This document shows, in pieces, positions 27,382 through 36,732 of a stretch of DNA of 64,000 bases. Position 1 is the first letter of the stretch. Each line of letters starts with the position of its first letter. The stretch comes from Bradyrhizobium amphicarpaeae (GTDB lineage Bacteria; Pseudomonadota; Alphaproteobacteria; Rhizobiales; Xanthobacteraceae): contig NZ_CP029426.2 in the NCBI RefSeq assembly GCF_002266435.3, positions 6,168,001 to 6,232,000 on the forward strand, read 5' to 3'. The notes under the pieces were generated by a model. That model worked only from the letters and a program-made list of their open reading frames with translations. It had not been told where the DNA came from and did no database searches. A program made the position numbers and the translations under genes.

Positions 27382-28205
27382 TGCGGCGCCGCGTTCAGCA
27401 TGGGCTGGGCGACCGCGTTGGCACCCAGGCCCCATTTGTCGAGGACCGCCTTGTAGGCGCCATCGGCGATCATGGCGGTGAGTTTCTCGGTCACGACCTC
27501 GCGCAAGGCGACGTCGTCCTTGCGGAACATGATGCCCTGGTAGCCCTTGGCGAAGGGCTCGCCGACGACGCGGTATTTGCCGGGCTCCTGCGTTTGCGCG
27601 TAAGGCAGCGTCTCGCTGCCCTGCACGGCGGCGTCGATGCGGCCCTGCTTGAGCTGGTTGCGGACGTCGATCGAGTTTTCGCCGGGGACGTACTGGATCG
27701 CGGGCTTGCCGGCCGGCTCGCAATTCTGCTTGCTCCACTTCTCGATCTCCACCGGGAAGCTGGTGCTGCGGGTGGTGCCGACCTTCTTGCCGCAGAGATC
27801 GGCCGCGTCCTTGGCTGCATTGTCGGCCATGACGAAGAATTGCGGGCCGGTCTGGAGGTAATCGATGAAATCGGCGGTCTCGCGCCGCGAGGCGCGGTCG
27901 GAGATGCCTGAGATGATGAAATCGGCGCGCCTGGTCTGCAGCGAGGGGATCAGCTCGGCGAACGGCGTCTCGCTCCAGACGATCTTGAGGCCACCGAGCC
28001 GCTTGGCGAGCTCGTTGGCCAGATCGATGTCGAGCCCGACCAGTTCGTTGGTCGCGGGATCGCGATATTCCATCGGCGCATAGGTGGAGTTGACCGTGAG
28101 CTTCAGCGTGCCCGCCTGCTTGATCTCCGCCGGAAGCTCGGCCGCCTGCGCCGGCGTCGCGGCAGCCAAGGCTGCGAGGGCGAAGATTTGCGAGAGGCGT
28201 GTCAT
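27378..28205 (-). CDS. Polar amino-acid ABC transporter substrate-binding protein (copy 1)
   Basis: 275 residues with a signal peptide (LSQIFALAALAAATPAQAAE). SBP_bac_3 fold: APMEYRDPATNELVGLDIDL, FIISGISDRASRRE, then a GTTRSTSFP hinge segment. It is paralogous to the second binding protein in the operon and sits 39 bases after the carbamoylase gene. Confidence 0.9.
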   Translation of the reverse strand: MTRLSQIFALAALAAATPAQAAELPAEIKQAGTLKLTVNSTYAPMEYRDPATNELVGLDIDLANELAKRLGGLKIVWSETPFAELIPSLQTRRADFIISGISDRASRRETADFIDYLQTGPQFFVMADNAAKDAADLCGKKVGTTRSTSFPVEIEKWSKQNCEPAGKPAIQYVPGENSIDVRNQLKQGRIDAAVQGSETLPYAQTQEPGKYRVVGEPFAKGYQGIMFRKDDVALREVVTEKLTAMIADGAYKAVLDKWGLGANAVAQPMLNAAPQ

Positions 28206-28244
28206 GTCAGCTCCTTTGCCAACGCCGCGACCGGCCGTTTGAGA

Positions 28245-29201
28245 TCAATCCGCATCGAGAACGGCCGGCTCGATGACGCCGGCACGTTCGGTGATCACCC
28301 TGTATTGCTCCGGCCGCCGGTGGGCGGCGAAGTTGAACATCTTGTCCTTGCCCTGGCGGCACATATCGAGATCGATGTCGGCGACGATCACTTCATCGGC
28401 GAGCGTCTGCGCCTGCGCGACGATGCGCCCATTAGGATCGACGATGCAGGAGCCGCCGATCAGCCCGGAGCCATCCTCCTCGCCCGCCTTCGCCACCGAG
28501 ATCGCCCAGGTCGCGTTCATGTAGGCGTTGGCCTGCGTCACCAGCGTCGAGTGGAAGGTACGGAGCGCGCCGTCTTCGGTGGTACCGCCATTGGGATCGT
28601 AGGCGGCCGAGTTGTAGCCGATGCAGACGAGCTCGACGCCTTGCAGGCCGAGCACGCGCCAGGATTCCGGCCAGCGCCGATCGTTGCAGATCATCATACC
28701 CATGATGGCATGGGCCCAGGCCGAGCCGGCGCGGAAGGCGGGAAAGCCGAGGTCGCCATATTCGAAATAGCGCTTCTCGAGCTGCTGGTAGCGCGCGCCC
28801 GGCCGTGGCTCGACCGAGCCGGGCAGGTGCACCTTGCGATAGCGGCCCAGGATCTCGCCGTCGCGATCGACCAGGATGGCGCAATTGTAGCGACGGCCGT
28901 CCGGCGTCAGTTCGGCATAGCCGACATACAAGCCGACGCGCAGCGCCCGCGCGCGATCGAACAGTTTTGCCACGGCCGGGTTCGGCATTCCGCGCTCGAA
29001 ATGGCGGTCGAGCGCCTCGCCCTCGAGCAGCCAGCGCGGGAAGAAAGTGGTGAAGGCAAGCTCGGGGAACACCACGAGGCTCGCGCCGCGGCCGGCCGCC
29101 TCCTCCAGCAGAGCAAGCATCCGCGACAACGTATGCTCGCGCGTATCGGCTTTTTGCGTCGGCCCCATTTGTGCTGCGGCGGCGCGAAGGACACGAACCA
29201 A
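28245..29201 (-). CDS. N-carbamoyl-D-amino-acid hydrolase (nitrilase superfamily)
   Basis: About 318 residues with close resemblance to agrobacterial D-carbamoylase. The catalytic Glu is in VVFPELAFTTFFPRW, Lys in RYRKVHLPG and Cys in MMICNDRRWPESWR. It releases D-amino acid, CO2 and ammonia from N-carbamoyl-D-amino acids in the cytosol. The frame opens at a TTG (29213), but GGAGG five bases before a second TTG at 29201 supports the later start. It heads the minus-strand operon with the amino-acid transporter, CE4 hydrolase and racemase-like genes, and it diverges from a LysR gene. Confidence 0.92.
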   Translation of the reverse strand: MVRVLRAAAAQMGPTQKADTREHTLSRMLALLEEAAGRGASLVVFPELAFTTFFPRWLLEGEALDRHFERGMPNPAVAKLFDRARALRVGLYVGYAELTPDGRRYNCAILVDRDGEILGRYRKVHLPGSVEPRPGARYQQLEKRYFEYGDLGFPAFRAGSAWAHAIMGMMICNDRRWPESWRVLGLQGVELVCIGYNSAAYDPNGGTTEDGALRTFHSTLVTQANAYMNATWAISVAKAGEEDGSGLIGGSCIVDPNGRIVAQAQTLADEVIVADIDLDMCRQGKDKMFNFAAHRRPEQYRVITERAGVIEPAVLDAD

Positions 29202-29352
29202 GATTGCCTCCAATCTGTGCGCAGTGCTGCCTCAATGGGCTAATGAACCCCTTGATGCGACGTGCAAATCCGCCGCCATTACGGGCGAGCGGGGCTGCAA
29301 AATCAATTCGTTCTGCTATGATGTTTTGGCCCTGAGTATAATCGGCAGTGAT

Positions 29353-30279
29353 ATGAACCTGCGTCAGCTCGAAATCCTGCGCGCCGTCATCCGCCATCGC
29401 ACCACGGTCGCGGCCGCGGACGAGCTGGCGCTGTCGCAACCCGCGGTCAGCAATGCGCTGAAGACGATGGAGGCGCAGGCGGGCTTCGCCTTGTTCGAGC
29501 GGGTCAACAACCGGCTGTTTCCGACCGCGGAAGCGATGGCGCTGTACAAGGAGAGCGAAGCTATCTTCGCGCTGCATGCAAAGCTCGAGAACCGCGTGCG
29601 CGATCTGCGCGAGAACCGCTCCGGGCACCTTGCCATCGTGGCGACGCCGCCGCTGGCCTACAGCATCATTCCCTCCGCGCTCTCAGGCTTCCTGCGACGC
29701 CGCCCGGAGACGCGCGTGTTCTTCGACGTGCGGCGCTACGAGGGCATCATCGAGGGCGTGCTCAGCCGCGTCGCCGAGCTCGGCTTTGCGCTCGGGCTGA
29801 CGCATCATCCCGGCATCGCGCATGAGGTGGTGCATACCGGCGAAATGGTGTGCGTATTGCCGCCGCAGCATCCGCTCGCCGACAGGTCCGTGATCTCGGC
29901 TTCGGATCTGTCCGGCCTGCCTTTCATCGGGCTCGAACGAGGCACGCGGCTGGGCGAAGCCGTGCGCGACAGTTTTGCCCGTGGCGGCGCGCCGTTCCAA
30001 CCGACCGTCGAGGTGCGCTACTGCAACACGGCCTGCGTGCTCGCCGCCGCCGGCGTCGGCGCCGCCGTGGTCGATCCCTACTCGCCGCGGCAGAACGGCG
30101 GCAGCGGCCTCGTCGTCCGCCCGTTCACGCCGACGACGCACGCGGTCGCCTATATGCTATGGTCGGAGGCCGAACCGCTGTCGCGTTTGGCCAAGGCCTT
30201 TCTCCACGAGGTGCGAAAGCAGAGCGCGCTGCTGGAGAGTACAGCGCCGCACCAGCAACATGGGGCAGAAAGCGACTGA
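29353..30279 (+). CDS. LysR-family transcriptional regulator
   Basis: 308 residues. The N-terminal DNA-binding domain is NLRQLEILRAVIRHRTTVAA with ALSQPAVSNALKTMEAQ as recognition region. The effector domain ends with RPFTPTTHAVAYMLWSEAEP. It diverges from the carbamoylase operon over a 151-base gap, the usual arrangement for control of the neighbouring operon. The ATG at 29353 aligns with the conserved LysR N-terminus. Confidence 0.92.
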   Translation: MNLRQLEILRAVIRHRTTVAAADELALSQPAVSNALKTMEAQAGFALFERVNNRLFPTAEAMALYKESEAIFALHAKLENRVRDLRENRSGHLAIVATPPLAYSIIPSALSGFLRRRPETRVFFDVRRYEGIIEGVLSRVAELGFALGLTHHPGIAHEVVHTGEMVCVLPPQHPLADRSVISASDLSGLPFIGLERGTRLGEAVRDSFARGGAPFQPTVEVRYCNTACVLAAAGVGAAVVDPYSPRQNGGSGLVVRPFTPTTHAVAYMLWSEAEPLSRLAKAFLHEVRKQSALLESTAPHQQHGAESD

Positions 30280-30309
30280 GCTTCGCAACCTTTTGACCTT
30301 GGGGGGCAG

Positions 30310-31023
30310 ATGGCACGCATCACCATCATCGAGACCGGACAGGTCCCGCAAAAATATCGGGACCAGCACGGCTCGTTCCCGGACATGTTCGAACGCATGG
30401 TCCGCACCGAAGACCCCACGGCTACGGTAGACGTCGTCAGCATCCCGAACGGCGACGCGCTTCCCGATCCTGGCAAGCTCGAGGCCGTGCTGATCACAGG
30501 TGCTGCCGCCGGCGTCTATGACGGGCTCGACTGGATCGCGCCGCTGGAGGATTTCGTCCGCACCGCCTACGCCAACAAGACGCCGATGGTCGGCGTCTGC
30601 TTCGGTCATCAGCTGATCGCGCAGGCGCTCGGCGGTACGGTACGCAAATCCGAAAAGGGCTGGGGCATCGGCCGGCACGTCTATCGGGTGCTGCCGGAGA
30701 ACGGCGTCGTCGATGGCGAGGAGGTCGCAATCGCCGCCTCGCATCAGGATCAGGTGATCGAGCCACCCAACGACGCGCTCACGATCCTCTCGTCCGACTT
30801 CACCCCGCATGCCGGCCTGCTCTACGCCAACGGCACCACGCTGACGGTGCAGCCGCATCCGGAGTTCGACGTGGAGTTTGCGGAAGTGTGCTGTGCGCTG
30901 CGTGACGGCAAGGCGCCGGAGGACGTTGTCGCGACGGCAAGGGCGTCGCTGGCGGAGCCGTTGGACAGCGCGAAGCTCGGTGGGGCGATCACGAGGTTCT
31001 TGACCAAGCGTACTGCAACGTAG
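30310..31023 (+). CDS. Class I glutamine-amidotransferase domain protein
   Basis: 237 residues consisting only of a GATase-1 domain. The nucleophile elbow is VGVCFGHQLIAQALGG with Cys near residue 97, and the catalytic His-Glu lies in VQPHPEFDVEF. It resembles stand-alone GMP-synthase-like amidotransferases such as those cleaving gamma-glutamyl amides. It starts 30 bases after the LysR gene, so co-transcription is likely. A role in freeing glutamyl groups from amine derivatives would fit the region but is speculation. Confidence 0.88.
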   Translation: MARITIIETGQVPQKYRDQHGSFPDMFERMVRTEDPTATVDVVSIPNGDALPDPGKLEAVLITGAAAGVYDGLDWIAPLEDFVRTAYANKTPMVGVCFGHQLIAQALGGTVRKSEKGWGIGRHVYRVLPENGVVDGEEVAIAASHQDQVIEPPNDALTILSSDFTPHAGLLYANGTTLTVQPHPEFDVEFAEVCCALRDGKAPEDVVATARASLAEPLDSAKLGGAITRFLTKRTAT

Positions 31024-31050
31024 TCCGCAGCTCTCGCCACGCAGACTCTT

Positions 31051-31203
31051 CCCTTCTCCCCTTGTGGGAGAAGGTGGCGCGAAGCGCCGGATGAGGGGTA
31101 TGCGTCCGCACATTCAGCTAAGAGATGGACTCGCGGAGAGAACCCCTCACCCGTCTCTCCGCTGCGCGGCGAGCCACCCTCTCCCACAAGGGGCGAGGGT
31201 GCA
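31051..31203. repeat. Palindromic intergenic repeat, family A
   Basis: CCCTTCTCCCCTTGTGGGAG at the left edge matches CTCTCCCACAAGGGGCGAGG at the right edge in reverse. An inner GCGCGAAGCGCCGGATGAGG arm faces CCCCTCACCCGTCTC. It lies between the convergent amidotransferase and DUF1348 genes. Nearly identical to the copy at 44793-44945. Confidence 0.85.
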
Positions 31204-31231
31204 GTGTGCTCGCTGTGCTGTCTTGCAAGCT

Positions 31232-31702
31232 TCAGAACGGATCCGTCCCCAGCCCCGGCACATCCGCCGGCCGCGGCCCGGGCGCTGCCCAATGAAACCG
31301 GCGGTCCTTCTCCGCGATCGCGATGTCGTTGATCGACGCCTCGCGCCGCTTCATCAAGCCGTGCTCGTCGAACTCCCACTGCTCGTTGCCGTAGGAGCGA
31401 TACCACTGGCCGCCGGCGTCGTGCCATTCGTACTGGAAGCGCGCCGCGATGCGGTTCTGGTCGAAGGCCCAGAGGTCCTTGATCAGGCGGTAGTCCTGCT
31501 CCTTCTCCCATTTGCGGGTGAGGAACGCGACGATGGCGTCGCGGCCCTGCAAGACCTCGGAGCGATTGCGCCAGCGGCTGTCCTCGGTATAGGCGAGCGA
31601 GACGCGCACCGGGTCGCGTGAATTCCACGCATCCTCGGCCATGCGGGCCTTTTGCGCGGCGGTCTCACGGGTGAAGGGTGGAAGCGGCGGGCGCGACATC
31701 AT
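31232..31702 (-). CDS. DUF1348 / NTF2-like (SnoaL-fold) protein
   Basis: 156 residues. The DUF1348 pattern is strong: [53 protein letters not shown] and [20 protein letters not shown]. The fold is a cone-shaped alpha+beta barrel used for small-molecule binding or catalysis; no activity is established for this subgroup. Two adjacent ATGs are possible starts. It follows ybgC on the same strand after 91 bases. Confidence 0.9.
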   Translation of the reverse strand: MMSRPPLPPFTRETAAQKARMAEDAWNSRDPVRVSLAYTEDSRWRNRSEVLQGRDAIVAFLTRKWEKEQDYRLIKDLWAFDQNRIAARFQYEWHDAGGQWYRSYGNEQWEFDEHGLMKRREASINDIAIAEKDRRFHWAAPGPRPADVPGLGTDPF

Positions 31703-31769
31703 GGCCTCATCGGTTGGTCGGAGGCCGCAATCTATCGCCGCAATTGGCGGAGTCGAGTGGTCATCACAA

Positions 31770-31796
31770 ATCGGGTGATCACTTATCGGGCGATCA
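31770..31796. repeat. Short tandem repeat beside the ybgC stop
   Basis: ATCGGGTGATCA and ATCGGGCGATCA, 15 bases apart start to start. The second copy overlaps the ybgC stop codon. Possible protein site upstream of the DUF1348 gene, or chance. Confidence 0.4.
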
Positions 31797-32243
31797 TGAA
31801 ATCAAATCGGCCTTCATCAATGCGCGGATCGATTTCGGGATCGGCTGGGCGCGGCCGCCGCTGATGAAGGCGACGCGGACCTCGGCCTTCACCAGAACCT
31901 CCTCGCCGCGACGGACTTCCTGCGCCAGCATGATCGAGGCGCCCTTTACGGCAACCGGCCAGGTCACGACGTCGAGCACGTCGTCCATCCGCGCCGGTTT
32001 CAGGAAATCCAGATGCATCGAGCGCACCACGAACGCAAAGCCCGCGCCTTCGGTCTCCACCTGATCGAACAGCGCCTGCTGCTCGGCGCCCATCAGCCTG
32101 AGGTGATTGGTGCGGCCACGCTCCATGTAGCGCAGATAATTCGCGTGATAGACGATGCCGGAGAAATCCGTGTCCTCGTAATAGACGCGGACCTGCATGT
32201 GGTGGCGGCCGTCGCGGATCTCGCCGTCGAGATGAGCTGTCAC
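31794..32243 (-). CDS. ybgC: Tol-Pal-associated acyl-CoA thioesterase YbgC
   Basis: 149 residues from a GTG start (32243, AAGGGG upstream). The hot-dog thioesterase motif is [20 protein letters not shown] with the catalytic Asp, then [15 protein letters not shown]. YbgC hydrolyses acyl-CoAs and usually heads the tolQRAB-pal operon, helping envelope maintenance. Here the next gene is a DUF1348 protein, not tolQ. Confidence 0.9.
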   Translation of the reverse strand: MTAHLDGEIRDGRHHMQVRVYYEDTDFSGIVYHANYLRYMERGRTNHLRLMGAEQQALFDQVETEGAGFAFVVRSMHLDFLKPARMDDVLDVVTWPVAVKGASIMLAQEVRRGEEVLVKAEVRVAFISGGRAQPIPKSIRALMKADLIS

Positions 32244-32310
32244 GTCGCGAGCCCCTTCGCTTGTCGCTACGGGTCCGTTTTGCGCAAAAACGGCCGACCG
32301 CGCAAGCGCG

Positions 32311-33231
32311 TCAGGACACAACCTGCCCTGCCCGCCCCAGCGTCACTTCGACGATCTCGGGCGGCACGCCGACGCGGACCGGCATGATGCTGCAACCGAG
32401 GCCGCCGGAGATGATGAGGTCGCATTTCAGCCGGAAGTGGCCATAGGCGAGGCGCAGGCCGTTCTTGGGCGAAACCGCCGGCGACCAGCCGAGCAGGCGA
32501 ATCTGGCCGCCATGGGTATGGCCGGACAGTTGCAGCGCGACGCGCCCGGGCACGAGCGGCGCGATGTTGGGCTCGTGCGCGAGCAGGATGACCGGCGCGT
32601 CGTCGGTGACCTTCGCCAGCGTGCCTGCGAGATCGTCGGCGCCGAAGCGCCCGGTGCTGCGCAAGCGCCGTGCCGGCAGGAAGGCCAGTTGGTCGCCGAG
32701 ACCGGCGAGCCAGAACGGGCGGCCGTCCTTGCTGAGGCGCACGGCGTCATTCTCGTAGACGGGGATGCCGACCGCCTCCAGCGCACGATGAGCGATGGTC
32801 GGCCCGTGCCCTGCCTGCTGCACCGTCCTGTCGTCCCAATAATCGTGGTTGCCCATCACGGCATGGACGCCGAGCGGCGCCTTCAGGCCGGCCAGCACTC
32901 TCGCCCATTCGCGCGACGGAATGAACCGCGTGACGTGGTGAAGGCCGGCGACATAGTCGCCGAGCAGCACGATGATATCGGCGTTGAGCGCGTTGGTGCG
33001 CTCGACGATTCCTTCGATCCGCTCCAGCGACATCCAGGGATCGCAGGCGTGGATGTCGGCGATGGCGGCAATCTTCAGCGAAAGATCTGCCGGCCACTGC
33101 CGCGGCGTCGGATGATAGCGGGTGACGCGCAGCCGCAGCACCGGCTCGATGCCGACGCCATAGGCTGCGGTCGAGACGCCGAGGGCGGACAGACCGCCGA
33201 TGGAACGGATGAGATGACGGCGCGTGATCAT
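32311..33231 (-). CDS. Tat-exported calcineurin-like metallophosphoesterase
   Basis: 306 residues. The N-terminus MITRRHLIRSIGGLSALG is a twin-arginine signal. The metal-site motifs are IADIHACDPW (D-x-H), VLLGDYVAG (GDx), VMGNHDYWDD (GNHD), LAHEPN and LSGHTHGGQIR (GHTH). The family (YkuE/YaeI type) acts on membrane lipid headgroups or pyrophosphates outside the cytoplasm. It lies between ruvB and ybgC. Substrate unknown. Confidence 0.9.
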   Translation of the reverse strand: MITRRHLIRSIGGLSALGVSTAAYGVGIEPVLRLRVTRYHPTPRQWPADLSLKIAAIADIHACDPWMSLERIEGIVERTNALNADIIVLLGDYVAGLHHVTRFIPSREWARVLAGLKAPLGVHAVMGNHDYWDDRTVQQAGHGPTIAHRALEAVGIPVYENDAVRLSKDGRPFWLAGLGDQLAFLPARRLRSTGRFGADDLAGTLAKVTDDAPVILLAHEPNIAPLVPGRVALQLSGHTHGGQIRLLGWSPAVSPKNGLRLAYGHFRLKCDLIISGGLGCSIMPVRVGVPPEIVEVTLGRAGQVVS

Positions 33232-33358
33232 GAAAACCCGATCGTGATGCGCCTCGTTGATGCTGTCCGATTGGAGCGGAATTGGGGTGCGTTCGTGCAG
33301 ACCGTCTGCACGAGATTACCAGAAATTCATGTCAGAAGAGCCGCCGCATTTGCGCAGC

Positions 33359-34417
33359 TCAGTCGTCGTTCTCGTCCGAGCCGAACAGGCCGAACTGTGA
33401 CGCCGCATCGCGCGAGGGCTCGGCGATGCCGAGATGACGGAAGGCGTGCGAGGTGAGCAGGCGGCCGCGCGGGGTGCGCTGGAGATAGCCGCACTGGATC
33501 AGATAGGGTTCGATGATGTCCTCGATCGCATCGCGCGGCTCGGACAGCGCTGCAGCCATGGTCTCGACGCCGACCGGGCCGCCGCCATAGTTCATCGCGA
33601 TGGTCGTGAGATAGCGACGATCCATCGCATCGAGGCCCGCGGCGTCGACCTCGAGCGCGCTCAGCGCGTGGTCGGCAATCTTGCGATCGATCTTGTCGGC
33701 ATCGGCGGCCGAGGCGAAATCGCGCACGCGACGGAGCAGGCGGCCGGCGATACGCGGCGTACCGCGGGCACGGCGTGCGATCTCGTTGGCGCCATCGGCG
33801 CTCATGCCGACATTGAGCACGCGCGCGCCGCGGGTGACGATGCTTTCGAGCTCCTCGATCGTGTAGAAATTCAGCCGGACCGGAATGCCGAAGCGGTCGC
33901 GCAAGGGATTGGTGAGCAGGCCGGCGCGCGTGGTGGCGCCGACGAGGGTGAATTTCGACAGCTCGATCTTGACCGAGCGCGCCGCCGGGCCCTCGCCGAT
34001 GATGAGGTCGAGCTGAAAATCCTCCATCGCGGGATAGAGCACCTCTTCGACCGCCGGGCTCAGGCGATGGATTTCGTCGATAAAGAGCACGTCGCGCTCT
34101 TCGAGATTGGTGAGGAGGGCTGCGAGATCGCCGGCCTTGGCGATCACGGGACCCGAGGTCGCGCGAAAGCCGACGCCCAGTTCCTTGGCCACGATCTGCG
34201 CCAGCGTGGTCTTGCCGAGGCCGGGCGGCCCCACGAACAGCACGTGATCAAGCGCCTCGCCGCGCTTGCGCGCCGCCTCGATGAAGATCGAGAGATTCTT
34301 GCGCGCCTGCTGCTGGCCGACGAAATCGGACAGCGATTGCGGGCGCAGCGCAGTGTCGCCGACATCGTCGCTGCGGCGCTCGGGCGAGACCATGCGGGAG
34401 GCTTTGGGATCGCTCAC
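33359..34417 (-). CDS. ruvB: Holliday-junction branch-migration helicase RuvB
   Basis: 352 residues, normal length. AAA+ motor: Walker [10 protein letters not shown], Walker [13 protein letters not shown], sensor 1 GATTRAG, arginine finger in [11 protein letters not shown], then a C-terminal winged helix ([20 protein letters not shown]). It drives branch migration with RuvA. Separated from ruvA by a 125-base repeat-bearing spacer. Confidence 0.97.
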   Translation of the reverse strand: MSDPKASRMVSPERRSDDVGDTALRPQSLSDFVGQQQARKNLSIFIEAARKRGEALDHVLFVGPPGLGKTTLAQIVAKELGVGFRATSGPVIAKAGDLAALLTNLEERDVLFIDEIHRLSPAVEEVLYPAMEDFQLDLIIGEGPAARSVKIELSKFTLVGATTRAGLLTNPLRDRFGIPVRLNFYTIEELESIVTRGARVLNVGMSADGANEIARRARGTPRIAGRLLRRVRDFASAADADKIDRKIADHALSALEVDAAGLDAMDRRYLTTIAMNYGGGPVGVETMAAALSEPRDAIEDIIEPYLIQCGYLQRTPRGRLLTSHAFRHLGIAEPSRDAASQFGLFGSDENDD

Positions 34418-34430
34418 TCAGCGAACTCCT

Positions 34431-34524
34431 CGTAGGGTGGGCAAAGGCGCGCTTCGCGCCGTGCCCACCACGTCTCCGATCGGTTGAAAGATCGTGGGCA
34501 CGCTTCGCTTTGCCCACCCTACGA
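34431..34524. repeat. Palindromic intergenic repeat, family C, inside the ruvA-ruvB spacer
   Basis: CGTAGGGTGGGCAAAGGCGC at the left and GCTTTGCCCACCCTACGAG at the right are reverse complements, each with an inner GCGCGCTTCGCGCC-type stem. It would form a long hairpin between the two cistrons and may stabilise or modulate the ruvB message. Confidence 0.8.
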
Positions 34525-34542
34525 GACTGACCATCACCGCGC

Positions 34543-35160
34543 TCATTTCGCCAATTCCTTCAGGCCGAGGCGAATGAGCTGCGCCGTTTCGGCGCCTTCA
34601 CCCGCACTGCGCGACGCCGACGCGATCGCAGCAGCCGCCTGCGGCTGGCCGTAGCCGAGATTGACCAGCGCTGAGATCGCATCCGCCACGGGACGCGGCG
34701 CGCGCTGCTCATCGACGGCGCCGGCGAGATGAACCACTGCGGGATCGACATTGGCGAAGGCCGGCGCCTTGTCCTTCAATTCGGTGACGATGCGCTCGGC
34801 GACCTTGGGGCCGACGCCGGGCGTGCGCGCCACCGCGGCCTTGTCGCGCAAGGCGATCGCATTGGCGAGATCGGACGGCGCCAGCGTGCCGAGCACGGCG
34901 AGTGCGACCTTGGCACCGACGCCCTGCACGGTCTGGAGCAGGCGAAACCATTCCCGCTCCTGGTCGGTGCGGAAGCCGAACAGTTTGATTTGATCCTCGC
35001 GGACATAGGTCTCGATCGACAGCACCGCGGCCTCGCCCGGCGAGGGCAGATGTTGCAAGGTACGCGTAGAGCAATGCACCTGGTAACCGACACCGCCGAC
35101 GTCGAGGATGACAAAATCCTCGCCGTAGGAATCGATCAGGCCCTTCAGCTTGCCGATCAT
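34543..35160 (-). CDS. ruvA: Holliday-junction binding protein RuvA
   Basis: 205 residues. Domain I is an OB fold ([20 protein letters not shown]), domain II carries two helix-hairpin-helix motifs ([18 protein letters not shown] and [17 protein letters not shown]), and domain III (about residues 155-205) contacts RuvB. Its start overlaps the ruvC stop by four bases. Confidence 0.97.
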   Translation of the reverse strand: MIGKLKGLIDSYGEDFVILDVGGVGYQVHCSTRTLQHLPSPGEAAVLSIETYVREDQIKLFGFRTDQEREWFRLLQTVQGVGAKVALAVLGTLAPSDLANAIALRDKAAVARTPGVGPKVAERIVTELKDKAPAFANVDPAVVHLAGAVDEQRAPRPVADAISALVNLGYGQPQAAAAIASASRSAGEGAETAQLIRLGLKELAK

Positions 35161-35684
35161 AGGCTCGCCACCTTCAGCCTGAGCGCGGTGCTCTGGCGGT
35201 GATGGGCGTGGGTGATGGCGATGGCGAGCGCGTCGGCGGCGTCGGCCGATGGCGGGTCAGCCTTGGGAAGCAAGATCTTCAGCATCATCGCGATCTGGGC
35301 TTTCTCGGCATGGCCGGCGCCGACCACGGTCTTCTTGACCTGGTTGGGCGCGTATTCGGCGACCGAGATGCCGAACATCGCGGGCGCCAGCATGGCGACG
35401 CCGCGGGCCTGACCGAGCTTGAGGGTGGCGACGCCGTCCTTGTTCACGAAGGTCTGCTCGACCGCGGCTTCGATCGGCTGATGGGCCGACAGCACGGCGG
35501 CGAGACCTTCGTGGATCGCGAGCAACCGGCTCGCCAGCGGCAGATCGTTCGGCGGTTCAACCGACCCGCAAGCCACGTAGATCAGCCGGTTGCCGTCAGC
35601 CTCGATCACGCCCCAGCCGGTGCGGCGCAGGCCGGGGTCGATGCCGATGATGCGGATGGGCTGGCGAATCGGGAGCGCGGTCAT
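35157..35684 (-). CDS. ruvC: Holliday-junction endonuclease RuvC
   Basis: 175 residues. Acidic catalytic residues are in [16 protein letters not shown] (Asp), AAVEQTFVN (Glu) and [16 protein letters not shown] (two Asp). ATG 35684 gives the canonical N-terminus; upstream in-frame sequence is non-coding repeat. It resolves junctions moved by RuvAB. First gene of ruvCAB. Confidence 0.97.
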   Translation of the reverse strand: MTALPIRQPIRIIGIDPGLRRTGWGVIEADGNRLIYVACGSVEPPNDLPLASRLLAIHEGLAAVLSAHQPIEAAVEQTFVNKDGVATLKLGQARGVAMLAPAMFGISVAEYAPNQVKKTVVGAGHAEKAQIAMMLKILLPKADPPSADAADALAIAITHAHHRQSTALRLKVASL

Positions 35685-35756
35685 GGGCCAGTGATAGCGG
35701 TTGGCCCATGATAGCGAAACAGAAACAGAACAGAAGTAACAGGGGAAAGGAGGTTT

Positions 35757-35887
35757 CGTGCCCCGGGCGCGACGCAGCGCGAAGCGGTGCGGCGCTGAAC
35801 CGGGGCCCATATCGGCACAGATGCCTGGAGGACGATGGGTCCCGGCTCTGCGCAGCAGCGTTGCACGCTGCAGCGCGTCCGGGACAC
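35757..35887. repeat. Palindromic intergenic repeat, family B
   Basis: Left arm GTGCCCCGGGCGCGACGCAG and right arm CTGCAGCGCGTCCGGGACAC are imperfect reverse complements, with a central GGGGCCCAT/ATGGGTCCCGG pair. Located between yebC and ruvC. The same family is at 51087-51221. Confidence 0.75.
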
Positions 35888-35897
35888 GAGCGAGGCC

Positions 35898-36644
35898 TCA
35901 GCCGCCCATCTTCGCCATCAGCGCGTCCGACACCTCGAAATTGGCGTAGACCTGCTGGACGTCGTCGTGCTCGTTGAGCAGGTCCATCAGCTTGAGCAGC
36001 TTCTCGCCGGTCTCGTCGTCGACCGCGACCGTGTTCTGCGGCTTCCAGATCAGCGCGGCCTTGCGCGGCTCGCCGAACTTGGCTTCCAGCGCCTTGGCGA
36101 CGTCGCGATAGCTTTCGGTCGAGGCGTAGATCTCGTGGCCGGCTTCGCTGGAGACGACGTCGTCGGCGCCGGCCTCGATCGCGGCGTCGAGCACGGCGTC
36201 GTCGGAGGCGACGCTGTGGTCGTATTCGATGATGCCGGTACGGTCGAACATGAAGGAGACCGAGCCGGTTTCGCCGAGATTGCCGCCGGATTTGGTGAAG
36301 AAGGAGCGGATGTCGGAGGCGGCGCGATTGCGGTTGTCGGTCAGCGCCTCGACGATCACGGCGACGCCGCCCGGGCCATAGCCCTCGTAGCGGATCTCGT
36401 CATAGTTCTCGCCCTCGTTGCCGAGCGCTTTCTTGACGGCGCGCTCGATATTGTCCTTCGGCATGTTCTCCTGACGCGCCGCGATGATCGCGGCGCGCAG
36501 GCGCGGGTTCATGTTGGGGTCGGGCGTGCCGAGCTTGGCAGCGACGGTGATTTCCCGCGCCAGCTTGCCGAACAGCTTCGACTTCTGGGCATCCTGCCGC
36601 CCCTTGCGGTGCATGATGTTCTTGAATTGGGAATGTCCGGCCAT
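35898..36644 (-). CDS. yebC: YebC/PmpR family transcriptional/translational regulator
   Basis: 248 residues. The start [20 protein letters not shown] is the invariant YebC N-terminus, followed by [32 protein letters not shown] and [12 protein letters not shown]. Members act as DNA-binding regulators and, in recent work, as translation factors at proline stretches. Conserved neighbour of ruvCAB. Confidence 0.96.
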   Translation of the reverse strand: MAGHSQFKNIMHRKGRQDAQKSKLFGKLAREITVAAKLGTPDPNMNPRLRAAIIAARQENMPKDNIERAVKKALGNEGENYDEIRYEGYGPGGVAVIVEALTDNRNRAASDIRSFFTKSGGNLGETGSVSFMFDRTGIIEYDHSVASDDAVLDAAIEAGADDVVSSEAGHEIYASTESYRDVAKALEAKFGEPRKAALIWKPQNTVAVDDETGEKLLKLMDLLNEHDDVQQVYANFEVSDALMAKMGG

Positions 36645-36732
36645 GCGGGGTCTCTCGGGGGAATCGTCAGCCAAAGGTGATCGCGGAAAGCGCGGCCTTA
36701 TAGGCCGCCAACTGCCCGGAATGAAAGAGGTT

